A DNA stretch of 11,428 bases from a bacterium (GTDB taxonomy: Bacteria > Sumerlaeota > Sumerlaeia > MVZB01), in NCBI GenBank assembly GCA_023480605.1, contig JAMCWS010000150.1, positions 1 to 11,428 on the forward strand. Direction: 5' to 3'. The notes below the pieces were generated by a model, which did no database searches, was not told the origin of the DNA, and saw only the letters and a list, made by a program, of their open reading frames with translations. The position numbers and the translations under genes were made by a program. Below are positions 1-7,524 of this stretch, piece after piece (position 1 is the stretch's first letter; each line of letters begins with the position of its first letter).

Positions 1-492
1 GCGCAAGTCGGGGCGCACGGCCAGGATCTGGGCCTGGCGACGCAGGCTGCCCGTGGCCACATGGGTGCCGGCGGAAACTTCGAGCAGCGGCTGGCCGTCG
101 CGGCTGATGAAGGCATCGAGCGGTGAAACGCGCTCAGGAACGGCCGCCAGGCAGAGGCCGTCGGGCAGTTCGGTGGGCAGATCCTTGAGGCTGTGGACGG
201 CCAGGTCGATCCTCCGGGCAAGCAGAGCATCCTCGATTTCCTTGACGAATACCCCCTTGTCGGGCATTTCGCCGAAGGCGGTTCGCTGATCGATGTCGCC
301 GGCGGTCTTGATGATGATGATATCGACGGCGACGCCCAGCCGGCGGATGCGGTCGGCCACGTGGCGCGCCTGCCAAAGGGCCAGTTCGCTCCCCCGCGAG
401 CCGATGAGGACGGCGGCGGGAAATCCGACTGGCGGCACGAGCGCGCCCGTGGAATCCGGCGACCACCGCGTCGATATTGGCAATCGGTTCAT
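1..492 (-). CDS. hemC: Porphobilinogen deaminase (hydroxymethylbilane synthase), N-terminal part, cut by window edge
   Basis: This cytoplasmic tetrapyrrole-pathway enzyme polymerises four porphobilinogen units into hydroxymethylbilane. The 164 residues visible open with about 20 residues of extension absent from E. coli HemC. Family landmarks then follow in order: GSRGSELALWQA (residues 31-42), KTAGD (62-66), DKGVFVKEIE (78-87), VHSLKDLP (99-106, containing the catalytic Asp104) and GSLRRQ (148-153, the cofactor-binding arginines). The dipyrromethane-binding Cys and the C-terminal domain lie outside the window. The ATG at 492 is used, but the best Shine-Dalgarno (AAGGAAG, about 508-514) is 17 nt away. 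It sits 8 nt before an in-frame TTG at 501, which may be the true start. GTG at residue 19 is a further option without an SD. A promoter lies upstream at 578-606. Family assignment is secure; only the start is uncertain. Confidence 0.95.
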   Translation of the reverse strand, partial: MNRLPISTRWSPDSTGALVPPVGFPAAVLIGSRGSELALWQARHVADRIRRLGVAVDIIIIKTAGDIDQRTAFGEMPDKGVFVKEIEDALLARRIDLAVHSLKDLPTELPDGLCLAAVPERVSPLDAFISRDGQPLLEVSAGTHVATGSLRRQAQILAVRPDLR

Positions 493-577
493 GTCAGGCA
501 AACACCACTTCCTTTTTCGCCGCATGCGGCGGCGTGTTTGGCGGTCCGCCAAGAGCCGCACCGGCGCCACGAACCTC

Positions 578-606
578 ATTATAAACGCCACCCGCCGGAT
601 TCCCAA
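578..606 (-). promoter_or_regulatory. Sigma70-type promoter of hemC
   Basis: Read on the minus strand, TTGGGA (601-606) is followed by a 17-nt spacer and a perfect TATAAT (578-583). Transcription should begin near 571, giving a leader of about 70-80 nt before hemC. It lies between hemC and the terminator of the preceding gene, where a promoter is expected. It is a sequence match only. Confidence 0.7.
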
Positions 607-660
607 CCAAAACACGCGCGAATCGGGAGGAGCCTTGGTCCTTCATTTTTTCACATAAAA

Positions 661-687
661 GCCTGGCGCGGCGGAGTCGCGCCAGGC
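661..687 (-). terminator. Intrinsic terminator after the HIT gene
   Basis: A perfect 10-bp GC-rich stem (GCCTGGCGCG at 661-670 pairing with CGCGCCAGGC at 678-687) encloses a 7-nt loop. On the minus strand the stem is followed by TTTTATGTG. On the plus strand it is followed by CTTTATTT, so it could act in both directions. It lies about 80 nt past the HIT stop and just before the hemC promoter, so its main job is presumably to insulate hemC from the upstream gene. Confidence 0.8.
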
Positions 688-768
688 CTTTATTTGCGCA
701 ACGGTAATGTTTTGCCCTGAAAGATCGAGGAAGCGGGCGGATTTGACTACGGATATTGGCGGCGGGTC

Positions 769-1116
769 TCAGCCCGGTGGCCAGTGGAGCGGGCGGCCGC
801 CCAGCAGGTGCAGGTGAACGTGCCAGACGCTCTGGCCGGCCCCGGCGTTGCAGTTGAAAACCGCGCGGTAGCCGGGCGCGGCGATGCCCCGTTCGGCCGC
901 CAGCCTGCCGGCCAGCAGGAGCATTCCGCCGACGAGTTGGGCGTCGTCGGGCTCGAGGTCGTTGAGCGTGCGGATGTGCTTGCGGGGAATAATCAGGATA
1001 TGAGTGGGCGCCTGGGGGTTGATGTCATGGAAGGCGACATAGTCTTCGTCCTGATACGCCAGTTTCGCCGGTATCTCACCCCGGACGATTTTGCAGAACA
1101 GGCAGTCAGCGGACAC
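769..1116 (-). CDS. hinT: HinT-like histidine triad (HIT) nucleotide-binding protein
   Basis: This is a small cytoplasmic purine-nucleoside phosphoramidase/nucleotide hydrolase of the HIT superfamily, 115 residues, the usual size. The N-terminus carries the family's CLFCKI stretch (Cys5, Cys8). The core contains PTHILIIPRKHI (about 38-49). The active-site triad is HVHLH (His99, 101, 103), preceded by GQSVW with Ser96, and the protein ends with GGRPLHWPPG, the C-terminal signature of HINT1/HinT proteins. The start is GTG at 1116 because AGGAGG (1125-1130) is 8 nt upstream. The in-frame TTG at 1122 lies only 2 nt from that SD and is a poor start. The gene is separated by 120 bp from the beta-helix gene and ends at a good terminator, so it is probably its own short unit. 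Its cellular substrate is unknown. Confidence 0.93.
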   Translation of the reverse strand: MSADCLFCKIVRGEIPAKLAYQDEDYVAFHDINPQAPTHILIIPRKHIRTLNDLEPDDAQLVGGMLLLAGRLAAERGIAAPGYRAVFNCNAGAGQSVWHVHLHLLGGRPLHWPPG

Positions 1117-1236
1117 GGACAAACCCTCCTTCGTCGTGCATATGTTTCCCGGGTCCCCATCGTCGGGGAGCCGCGGGGCAAAAGCAAGTCCGGATATCGC
1201 GCGCGAAAAACAACCTTTCCGACATGGCGCCGGCGC

Positions 1237-3039
1237 TCAGCGGCGCGCCGGTTCGATCCTGTTCCCATGGACGTTCACATCGCCGGGAGCGGCCTTCGGA
1301 TCGACCGCGACGCGGGCCGACTCGGCCGGCGTGGCCAGGATCGTGTTGCTGTCGATCGTCACCCCCCCGACGGCAAAAACCTCGATGGCCGCCGGCACCC
1401 GTGCCGAGACGCGCCGCAGGCCGACGTCCTCGATGGTGTTGCCGCGCACCACGACGTTGGCGGCGTTGGAAACCATTATTCCGTCGCCGGCCACATCCTC
1501 GATCAGGTTGTCCTCGATCGTGATGTCGCGATTCTCGCGCGAGGCATAACGGGGCGGGCCGTCCTCCAGGCCGACGCGGATCGCCGCATGGTGCCAGGGC
1601 ACCATGCCGGTGTGACGGATGGTGTTGCTCCGGACGACGATATCGCGCGCGAAGCCCCCCTGGCCGCCCCCGGGCGTCAGGGCGATGGCGTCGAAGGTGC
1701 AGCCCTCGATGTGGTTGTCTTCGATCAGGCCGCCCGAGGAGGTGGCCAGGATCGAGCGGTAACGATGCGTGCGGAAGGTGTTGTTGCGAATGACGAAGCC
1801 GCTGCCCATGCAGGCGAGCGCTTCCATGGAGTCGCCGTATTTGACAGGGGCCGCCTGGTCGAGTCGCAGGCGATAGGCCCAGCCGTTATAGGGCTGGCGG
1901 CCCATTTCCGGAAAGAGGGCATAGGCGTCGGGCTGGTGGGAGCGGCGCTCGTCGATCGCGATGTCGCGGATGGCGTAGATGCCGAGCGACTTCATCGTGG
2001 CCTGGTCGAAAAACTCGATCTTATCGCCGGCCTTGGACGGCTCCTCATACATCGGGACGACCCAGACGGTCTCGCCGTCGGCGGCCAGCACGCGGCTGAA
2101 CTGGGTGTGGACGTTGATGGCGTCGTCGTGCATGCCCTCGAACAGGCAGCCTTCGACGAGCGGGCCGCGGCGCATGTTCTTGCAGTGGTAGCCGTCGGCG
2201 TTGGTGCTGAGCAAGCGGGTCGTGCCGGGCTTGCGCATCACGCGGCAGTTACGCAACGTGGTTCCCCCTTCGCCGCCGTGCTCGTGAAACGCCATACTGC
2301 CCGTCTGGTAGATCGTCACCCCCTCGAAGACCATGTCGGCGCAGCCGCGGCAGGTCAGACCCGCCGGCCCGAAGAAGGGGATGGCGGCCAGATCGCCCAC
2401 CCGCACTTCGCGCACCGGGAAGCGGTCGCGGCCGGGCGTGCCGGCGACGGGGTAGACCCGCCAGTGGCCGGGGGCGGTTTTTTCGATGCGGCCCAGAAAC
2501 AGGTCGGGGATGCCGGTCTTGTATTCGCGCGTGCCCGGCTCGAAGATCGACATCGGACGGGGATTGGCGAACGCTTCGGCGTCGTCACGATAGCCCGGAT
2601 CGATGGCAAGGTCGTACCACTGACCCTGCGGTTCGATCGCGGCGACGCGCCCCTGGGTGAACATCAGCGGATCACAATCGACGCTCAGGCCGCGCAGGCG
2701 AACCTTGCGGCAATCCTGAAAGAAAATCCCCGAGGTTCTGGCGTCGGTCAGGATGACGGTCACGTCGCGCGCGTCGATTTCGAGGTCGTGCGCGCCCTTG
2801 ACGCGCAGGTGCGCCGTGCCCGCCGGATCCGGCCCGAGACGATAGACGCCCGGCGGGATGCGGACGCTGGCGGCGCCCGAGGTGACCGCGTCGGCGATAA
2901 GTTTACGAAGCGCGACCTGGTCGCCGGCCGGCTGGGATTGGGCGGCGGCGGACCCCGCCACGACCGCGAGCAGGGCCAAAATAACGGCGGCAACGAGCGT
3001 CGCCGCGGAAATATGGCGTCGCCGATATCGATGGTTCAT
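1237..3039 (-). CDS. Secreted right-handed beta-helix protein, GH110-like (candidate alpha-1,3-galactosidase)
   Basis: A 600-residue protein with a Sec signal (basic MNHRYRRRH, hydrophobic segment about 12-30, AAAQ near 34) followed by a parallel beta-helix. DCDPLMFTQG (121-130) resembles the early core motif of GH110-type enzymes. NADG (Asp282) and the DDAINVH motif (Asp305, Asp306) are 23-24 residues apart, the spacing I recall for the catalytic Asp triad of characterised GH110 galactosidases (about 321, 344, 345). Residues 410-570 show regular beta-helix rungs of the type IRNNTF, IEDNHIEGC, VRSNTI, IEDNLIEDV, VRGNTIEDV and IDSNTI. The length suits the family. The ATG at 3039 has GGGGGA about 8 nt upstream. 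It lies downstream of two GH42-like glycosidases, consistent with removal of alpha-linked residues from the same glycan. Other beta-helix polysaccharidases remain possible; substrate specificity is inferred. Confidence 0.72.
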   Translation of the reverse strand: MNHRYRRRHISAATLVAAVILALLAVVAGSAAAQSQPAGDQVALRKLIADAVTSGAASVRIPPGVYRLGPDPAGTAHLRVKGAHDLEIDARDVTVILTDARTSGIFFQDCRKVRLRGLSVDCDPLMFTQGRVAAIEPQGQWYDLAIDPGYRDDAEAFANPRPMSIFEPGTREYKTGIPDLFLGRIEKTAPGHWRVYPVAGTPGRDRFPVREVRVGDLAAIPFFGPAGLTCRGCADMVFEGVTIYQTGSMAFHEHGGEGGTTLRNCRVMRKPGTTRLLSTNADGYHCKNMRRGPLVEGCLFEGMHDDAINVHTQFSRVLAADGETVWVVPMYEEPSKAGDKIEFFDQATMKSLGIYAIRDIAIDERRSHQPDAYALFPEMGRQPYNGWAYRLRLDQAAPVKYGDSMEALACMGSGFVIRNNTFRTHRYRSILATSSGGLIEDNHIEGCTFDAIALTPGGGQGGFARDIVVRSNTIRHTGMVPWHHAAIRVGLEDGPPRYASRENRDITIEDNLIEDVAGDGIMVSNAANVVVRGNTIEDVGLRRVSARVPAAIEVFAVGGVTIDSNTILATPAESARVAVDPKAAPGDVNVHGNRIEPARR

Positions 3040-3135
3040 TTATATAATCCCCCTTTTCGATCGGCAATGCGGCTCGGTAACACAAAAGTCTGCGCGGCAG
3101 AGCGGCATTCCATCTATCGAGAAACTCCGTTGGGA

Positions 3136-3255
3136 GTTCAAGCTTCAGCTTGATGTTTGAGATGCCAAGACCCGATGAGCGCGAAAATCGAAAGCCTTTC
3201 GGCGTGTCTTCTCGATTTATACTCACGATATTCGGTATCGAGCTGAAGCTTGAAC
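3136..3255. repeat. 120-bp long inverted-repeat element (MITE- or REP-like)
   Basis: Perfect 15-bp terminal inverted repeats, GTTCAAGCTTCAGCT (3136-3150) and its reverse complement (3241-3255), enclose 90 bp. Pairing continues imperfectly inward: GAT.CC.A blocks, CGATGAG against ATCGTGAG, and AAATCGA (3184-3190) against TCGATTT, closing near CGAAAG-C-CTTTCG. The whole element could fold as one long hairpin. A small hairpin (AACTCC at 3123-3128, GGAGTT at 3133-3138) overlaps its left end. It lies 31 bp past the stop of the GH42-like gene, is AT-richer than the genes around it, and encodes nothing convincing. No target-site duplication is obvious. Confidence 0.6.
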
Positions 3256-3286
3256 GCAAAACGAATTTTCCGGCCATATGATCGCG

Positions 3287-4933
3287 TCAGCGGGCGTTCC
3301 ATTCGGGGGCGCCCGTTTCGTCCATCAGGCGGCCGACACCCTCGCCCAACACGAGTTCCACGCCGCTGACCTTGAGGGCGTCCCATGCCTCCTTGTCCAC
3401 GATCCGCAAGCCGTCGATGTAAATTTTATTGTAGCGCTTGAGCGTTCCGGGATCGGCGAGGAAGACGTCATCGTAGACGATGTCGACGGCCTTGCTCTGA
3501 GTGCGAAGTTGTTTGAATCGCTTCTCGGCGCTGCTCATATTGGCGCCAGGCGCGGCCCCATGGATATAGCAATCCCATTTACTGACGTAAACCGCCTCGT
3601 CGGCCTTTGGCTGGGGGTAGTCCTTCTGCTTGATCGCGGCCGTCTGGCGGAACATATCGAGGTTGCGCTGGTAATCGTATTCGGAACCCCAGTTGGCGAA
3701 GGAGACGTAAGCGGCGCCGTTTTCGTAGCATTCGCGGGTTTGAGCGGCGTAGAGTTCGGGTTGTTTTTCATACAGGTTAAGGTTGCGGAACATGTAGGGG
3801 CCGTCGATTTCGATGGCCACTTTGCGGCCGCCGGCGCGGTCGACGGCCAACTGCCAGGCGTAGTCGTCGGCGGGCGAGGGATCGGTGAAAATCCAGCCGC
3901 CCCCGGAAGCCCACTTGAACGCGCCGAGCGTGCCCCGCCGCATGGCGAAGGGGCCGACGATCCGGCCCACCTGGGGGCCGTATTGCGCCTTGGGGTCGCC
4001 CTCGCGCAGGCCGTCGAGAAGGTTGGCGAAAAACAGGCCGGCCGACCACTCGCGATACTTCATGAAATCGACGTAGCGGCGGTCGGGCTTGCCGTCCTTG
4101 AGGGTGCCGGCCACGGGGTTGGCGCCCACGCCGGCCTCGGCGGGCCGCCAGGCGATGCCAACGGCGTCCCAGCCGCGGTAGCGCGCGCCCCAGGCGGCGT
4201 TGAGGGCGTCAAGCGATTCGTAATGAGTCCGCAGGAACTCGCGGAACTGGCGCTCGGCGGCGGGCGAAAAATCGGTCCACACGCTGTGGTGATATTCCGA
4301 TTCGAAAGCCGTGGCGAAGGCGCTGCAATAAAACAGGTTCGGCCACGTGGCGTAGTGGCTGGCCACCGCGGTGTAGTATTCGCGCAGCCAGCGGTTCATA
4401 ACGGGGTCGGCGAAACTGTGGTAGGGGCGGTCGGGCAACCGGGGCTCCAGTAACACCCGGCCGTCGGGTCCGTGCATGAAGGCGTCGGGATTGGTCTTGG
4501 CCCAGTCGGGCATTTCGCGCGTGTTGAGCTTGATTTGCAGCGTCATGCCCCGGTCGACGATATCCTTGAGGCGCGCGTCGTATAACGAGAAATCATATTT
4601 GCCGCGTTCCTTTTCGACGCCGCCCCAGGCGATGTCGATGCTGATGTTGTTGAAGCCCAGGCCCTTCTGGAGGTCGACATACTGTTTCCACTGTGCGTCG
4701 TTCAACCGGGTCATTTGCCATGAGCGGATCGTGTAGGACAGGGGCATGCCCGCCTGCGGATAAGCGGGGATCTTGAAGGTTCCTTCGGCCAGCCCCTGGT
4801 CAATCGTCCGCCGCATGTTGGGCGCATCCTGACCCGGGGCCGTGGCGGCCACCAGGAGGGGGCAAAGCACACCGAAAATCCAGCGTCGGGTATGCCCCGT
4901 TGCGGCACGGTCGAGTATTCGTCTGAGCGTCAT
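3287..4933 (-). CDS. Secreted GH42-like glycoside hydrolase (clan GH-A), shorter paralogue
   Basis: A 548-residue exported protein with a signal sequence (basic N-terminus, hydrophobic WIFGVLCPLLVAATA ending near residue 35) and a beta/alpha-barrel like GH42 beta-galactosidases. Family marks include GGVEKERGKYDF (104-115), the post-catalytic stretch FREFL...LDALNAAWG (about 230-249) and VAIEID. By position the acid/base is likely Glu213 in FESEY and the nucleophile Glu375 in VAIEID. The usual Asn before the acid/base is Ser. The ATG at 4933 is chosen because AAAGGA lies 9 nt upstream and the protein then opens with a normal signal peptide. An upstream in-frame ATG at 4978 lacks an SD and adds 15 residues. 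It resembles the next gene upstream (5102-7315) throughout the catalytic domain and in the shared SKWD...DPxxLxxYxKI region. Export and fold are well supported; beta-galactosidase activity is not demonstrated. Confidence 0.8.
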   Translation of the reverse strand: MTLRRILDRAATGHTRRWIFGVLCPLLVAATAPGQDAPNMRRTIDQGLAEGTFKIPAYPQAGMPLSYTIRSWQMTRLNDAQWKQYVDLQKGLGFNNISIDIAWGGVEKERGKYDFSLYDARLKDIVDRGMTLQIKLNTREMPDWAKTNPDAFMHGPDGRVLLEPRLPDRPYHSFADPVMNRWLREYYTAVASHYATWPNLFYCSAFATAFESEYHHSVWTDFSPAAERQFREFLRTHYESLDALNAAWGARYRGWDAVGIAWRPAEAGVGANPVAGTLKDGKPDRRYVDFMKYREWSAGLFFANLLDGLREGDPKAQYGPQVGRIVGPFAMRRGTLGAFKWASGGGWIFTDPSPADDYAWQLAVDRAGGRKVAIEIDGPYMFRNLNLYEKQPELYAAQTRECYENGAAYVSFANWGSEYDYQRNLDMFRQTAAIKQKDYPQPKADEAVYVSKWDCYIHGAAPGANMSSAEKRFKQLRTQSKAVDIVYDDVFLADPGTLKRYNKIYIDGLRIVDKEAWDALKVSGVELVLGEGVGRLMDETGAPEWNAR

Positions 4934-4999
4934 CGGGTGTCGTCCTTTGGCACGATAGATTTGAACGGCCGGAATCATTCATCGGTACAAAAGCATTTG

Positions 5000-5030
5000 G
5001 CCACGAAATGGCGCGAAAGACACGTAAATT
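5000..5030 (+). repeat. CCACGAAA intergenic repeat, copy A
   Basis: The unit begins GCCACGAAATGGC, continues with CGAAA-type blocks and ends ACACGTAAATT. It sits in the 168-bp gap between the two GH42-like genes. Nearly the same block occurs at 7418-7449, and an inverted form at 7525-7544. ACACGTAAATT also recurs at 7456-7466. The remainder of this gap (5031-5101) is GC-rich with short imperfect hairpins but no clear terminator T-run. Confidence 0.6.
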
Positions 5031-5101
5031 CGAGGAAATTGAAACGCGGTTTTTCGCCGCGGCGGGTTTTGCGGAGTCTTCCGCCGCCGCCATGCGGCTT
5101 T

Positions 5102-7315
5102 TCATGGCTCGCGGCCGAAGTCCAGCAGATGCCGGGCATAGGACTCGGGCCGGTCGATCGCCAGGCGGTCGCGGTGCCGGTCGAGGACGTCCTTCACGCG
5201 CCGGTCGAGACAATCGGCGAACGGAACGGCGATTTTTTCATAGTGCCCCAGCGCTTCCGGATCGGCGAGCACCGTCTCGTCGATGAGAACGTCGATGACC
5301 TGGGCGCCGTTGCCGGTCAGCGCCGCGTAGGCGCTCTGGCAATCGCGCCAGCGCGGCTGGTCGTGGTAGCAGTAAAGATCCCACTTGCTCAAAAAAAGGG
5401 CCGTGGCGGGCCGGGCGATTGAACGGCGCGGTCCGGCCGCCGCGACGGTATTTTTCGTCATCGCGACAATGGCGGCATCCTTGAGTTCGTCCGGACGCCA
5501 GTTGGCCCATGAGGACCAGATCCCGCCGTGGGTCCAACACTGGACGCTGTTGGCGGTGTATTGCTCCAGGGGGAGCACGAAGCGGGCCGGCGCGTCGAGT
5601 TCCATGCCCGCCACCTTGCCGTCGGCGCGGATCAGGTCCATGCTGTAACCCATGATTGAACCGTCGCGCGGCTGAGGATCGACGATCAGCATGTCGGCCG
5701 CGCGGCCCCAGTTCAGGATGCCGATCGAGGCGCGACGCGCGTCGGACGGGCCGTCGTGGATCTGCCCGGTCTGGATGGCGAAGAGCGCCCGCGGATCGAC
5801 CCGGTGAATGGCCGCGCCCATGGCGTCGACCAGCCGGCCGATCGCCCATTCGCGGTAGCGAAACCAGTCCAGCACCGGGCGGCGCAGGTCGGGGCCTTCT
5901 TTGGGCGGGGCCAGGTCGGCCGGCGGGGTGACCGCGCCCCAGGTGGGGTAGCGGCCGCCCCAGGCGGCGTCGAGCCGGTCGAGCGTTCCGTATTGGGTCT
6001 TCAGCCAGGCGCGGAATTGCGCCCGCGCCCATTCGGAATCGTCCTGCCAGTTGCTGAAGGGATATTCCAGTTCGGCGGCCGAACCGGCCACGGGCGTGTA
6101 GCAGGTGACGGGATAGCCGCGATAATGTTCGGCCACCTTGCCGACGTAGTTGGCGATCAGGCTGTTCAATTCATCGTTGGCGAAAGTCAGTTCGGTCAGC
6201 ACCCGGTTGCCGCCGATGGCTTTCTGTTCGAGGGCCGGGCTGATCCAGTCGGGGTAGGTGCGCTGGATCCACCACGGCTTGATCTGCACCCAGAGGCCGC
6301 GATTGACGGCATAATTGATGATGCCGTCGAAGCGCTCGAAATCGAACTGGCCGCGCCGGCGCTCGACGGCGCCCCAGGGGATGTCGAGGGCGACGCAATT
6401 GAGCCCCTGCGCCACCGACCAGTCGATGAAGTCCTTGATCGTCTGTTGCGACCAGCCCGACCGCAGGACCTGGGCCAGTTGGACGCCAGGTTTCGTGGTC
6501 ATGACCTTCTCGGCCGCGCCGGGTTGCAGGGCCTTGTCGCCGCGCCAATATTCAGCCGCGGCGGGCTCCCAACCGGCGGCGTCCTGAGGCATCGCGGGGA
6601 GCGGCGGCCCGGCCTCGCCCTCGATACGCAGGTCGGCGAAACCCGCGTCGACGGCCACGCTGGGATTGCGCGCCCCGGCGCCCAGGACGACCACGAATCC
6701 GTCATTCCAGGGAATTGGAACCGAAACCCGTTCCTTGCCGTCCATGGCCACGGTCAGTTTCGTGCCGTCGTGGGTGAGCCGAATCCGCCGGGGGATGCGG
6801 TAAAGATCGCAGTCGAACAGCGGCTGCGGATGGGCGGCCAGCACCTCCATGATATCGCCGAAGGGGGGCGGATTCCGACCCCGAAGGACCAGTTGCCAGG
6901 TTTCCGCATGACTGTAATTGCGCACGGACGGCCGCATCGGCTCCTGCAGGTAGGCGAAGCTCATGTCGGGGCGCAGCAGCATGATGCCGGCCTCGCCCCC
7001 CCCTGCCCGGCCGCTGGCGTAAGCTCGGGTAACCTCCAGAACAAAAGGCCGCTCCGCCGAGGCGCGCCAGGTGTTGAGCGTGCGGACCCCGCCCAGGTTG
7101 ATCGTTTCGAACGCGGTTGTCCCTTTGATGCGTAAAACGCCCTCCTCGGCCTTCACTGCAAGACCGGGCAGAGCGCGGGCGCCAAAGAGGTTCACAGGCC
7201 GCCAGTAGGCGGTGTCGAGTTTCTGAAACGAGTCCGTGTGGCCCTGGGCGGCGGCCGGGCGGGGCGGGATCAAGGCCACCAACAACGGCAACCAGACGAG
7301 CGACCGGCGGATCAT
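5102..7315 (-). CDS. Secreted two-domain GH42-like glycoside hydrolase with N-terminal beta-sandwich
   Basis: A 737-residue exported protein. Residues 1-24 are a Sec signal (MIRRSLVWLPLLVALIPP...AAAQG). Residues about 28-235 look like a concanavalin/LamG-type beta-sandwich, possibly carbohydrate-binding; this is inferred from the DSF...W opening and strand-rich pattern. Residues about 285-710 form a GH42-like barrel: GAVERRRGQFDF (315-326), the acid/base candidate Glu417 in ELEY, FRAWLKTQYGTLDRLDAAWG (434-453) and the nucleophile candidate Glu572 in GMELD. Leu replaces the Asn normally found before the acid/base. It is a paralogue of the gene at 3287-4933, which lacks the N-terminal domain. 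The ATG at 7315 has AAGGA 8 nt upstream. A TATAAT at 7411-7416 may serve it. The substrate is unknown; a beta-galactoside is the default inference for GH42. Confidence 0.8.
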   Translation of the reverse strand: MIRRSLVWLPLLVALIPPRPAAAQGHTDSFQKLDTAYWRPVNLFGARALPGLAVKAEEGVLRIKGTTAFETINLGGVRTLNTWRASAERPFVLEVTRAYASGRAGGGEAGIMLLRPDMSFAYLQEPMRPSVRNYSHAETWQLVLRGRNPPPFGDIMEVLAAHPQPLFDCDLYRIPRRIRLTHDGTKLTVAMDGKERVSVPIPWNDGFVVVLGAGARNPSVAVDAGFADLRIEGEAGPPLPAMPQDAAGWEPAAAEYWRGDKALQPGAAEKVMTTKPGVQLAQVLRSGWSQQTIKDFIDWSVAQGLNCVALDIPWGAVERRRGQFDFERFDGIINYAVNRGLWVQIKPWWIQRTYPDWISPALEQKAIGGNRVLTELTFANDELNSLIANYVGKVAEHYRGYPVTCYTPVAGSAAELEYPFSNWQDDSEWARAQFRAWLKTQYGTLDRLDAAWGGRYPTWGAVTPPADLAPPKEGPDLRRPVLDWFRYREWAIGRLVDAMGAAIHRVDPRALFAIQTGQIHDGPSDARRASIGILNWGRAADMLIVDPQPRDGSIMGYSMDLIRADGKVAGMELDAPARFVLPLEQYTANSVQCWTHGGIWSSWANWRPDELKDAAIVAMTKNTVAAAGPRRSIARPATALFLSKWDLYCYHDQPRWRDCQSAYAALTGNGAQVIDVLIDETVLADPEALGHYEKIAVPFADCLDRRVKDVLDRHRDRLAIDRPESYARHLLDFGREP

Positions 7316-7410
7316 TTTCGGATTCCTTCCTCATGGAGATTCATCTTTATATCCATACGCCCGCGGACGGGGAGATCTTATCCGGAACCACGATGTATCA
7401 ATAAATGGCG

Positions 7411-7416
7411 ATTATA
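7411..7416 (-). promoter_or_regulatory. Candidate -10 element for the two-domain glycosidase
   Basis: A perfect TATAAT is read on the minus strand about 96 nt before the start codon. The hexamer 17 nt upstream is only GTATTT, a weak -35 that falls inside the CCACGAAA repeat. The match is therefore tentative, and an activator or another sigma factor could be involved. Confidence 0.35.
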
Positions 7417-7449
7417 AGCCACGAAATGGCATGAAATACACGAAATATT
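7417..7449 (+). repeat. CCACGAAA intergenic repeat, copy B
   Basis: Begins AGCCACGAAATGGC, as in copy A, and contains ATACACGAAA at 7436-7445. Two blocks pair exactly with copy C on the opposite strand: AGCCACGAAA (7417-7426) with 7535-7544, and ATACACGAAA (7436-7445) with 7525-7534. This leaves a 9-nt bulge (7427-7435) and a loop of about 79 nt. It directly abuts the TATAAT at 7411-7416. Confidence 0.6.
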
Positions 7450-7524
7450 AAACTTACACGTAAATTTGGGCTTATCCGGCAGATGAAGACGTCATCATAA
7501 TACAGATCAAAAAAATTCATGTTC

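Noticed and set aside
134..466. A 110-codon Arg-rich minus-strand frame within hemC
   Set aside because: It overlaps hemC in another frame; the hemC frame carries all the family motifs.
1215..1250. Possible terminator at the end of the beta-helix gene
   Set aside because: The GC-rich inverted repeat is imperfect and overlaps the stop codon, and the nearest T-run on the minus strand is about 20 nt further on.
3123..3138. Small hairpin AACTCC-GTTG-GGAGTT as a terminator
   Set aside because: The stem is only 6 bp with no T-run on the plus strand and a short one (TTTC) on the minus strand; it is better seen as part of the neighbouring repeat element.
784..3153. A 789-codon open frame on the plus strand opposite the HIT and beta-helix genes
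   Set aside because: It is the antisense of two well-supported minus-strand genes in GC-rich DNA. Its product shows no recognisable domain and runs across the intergenic gap and both gene ends.
3278..4453. A 391-codon plus-strand open frame opposite the shorter GH42-like gene
   Set aside because: The opposite strand encodes clear glycosidase motifs. The frame has no good RBS and its composition is typical of an antisense shadow.
5756..7135. A 459-codon plus-strand open frame opposite the two-domain glycosidase
   Set aside because: Antisense shadow; no domain features, no RBS, and wholly inside a supported gene.
7345..7354. TATAAA on the minus strand as a promoter for the two-domain glycosidase
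   Set aside because: No acceptable -35 lies at the right distance; the TATAAT at 7411-7416 is the better match.
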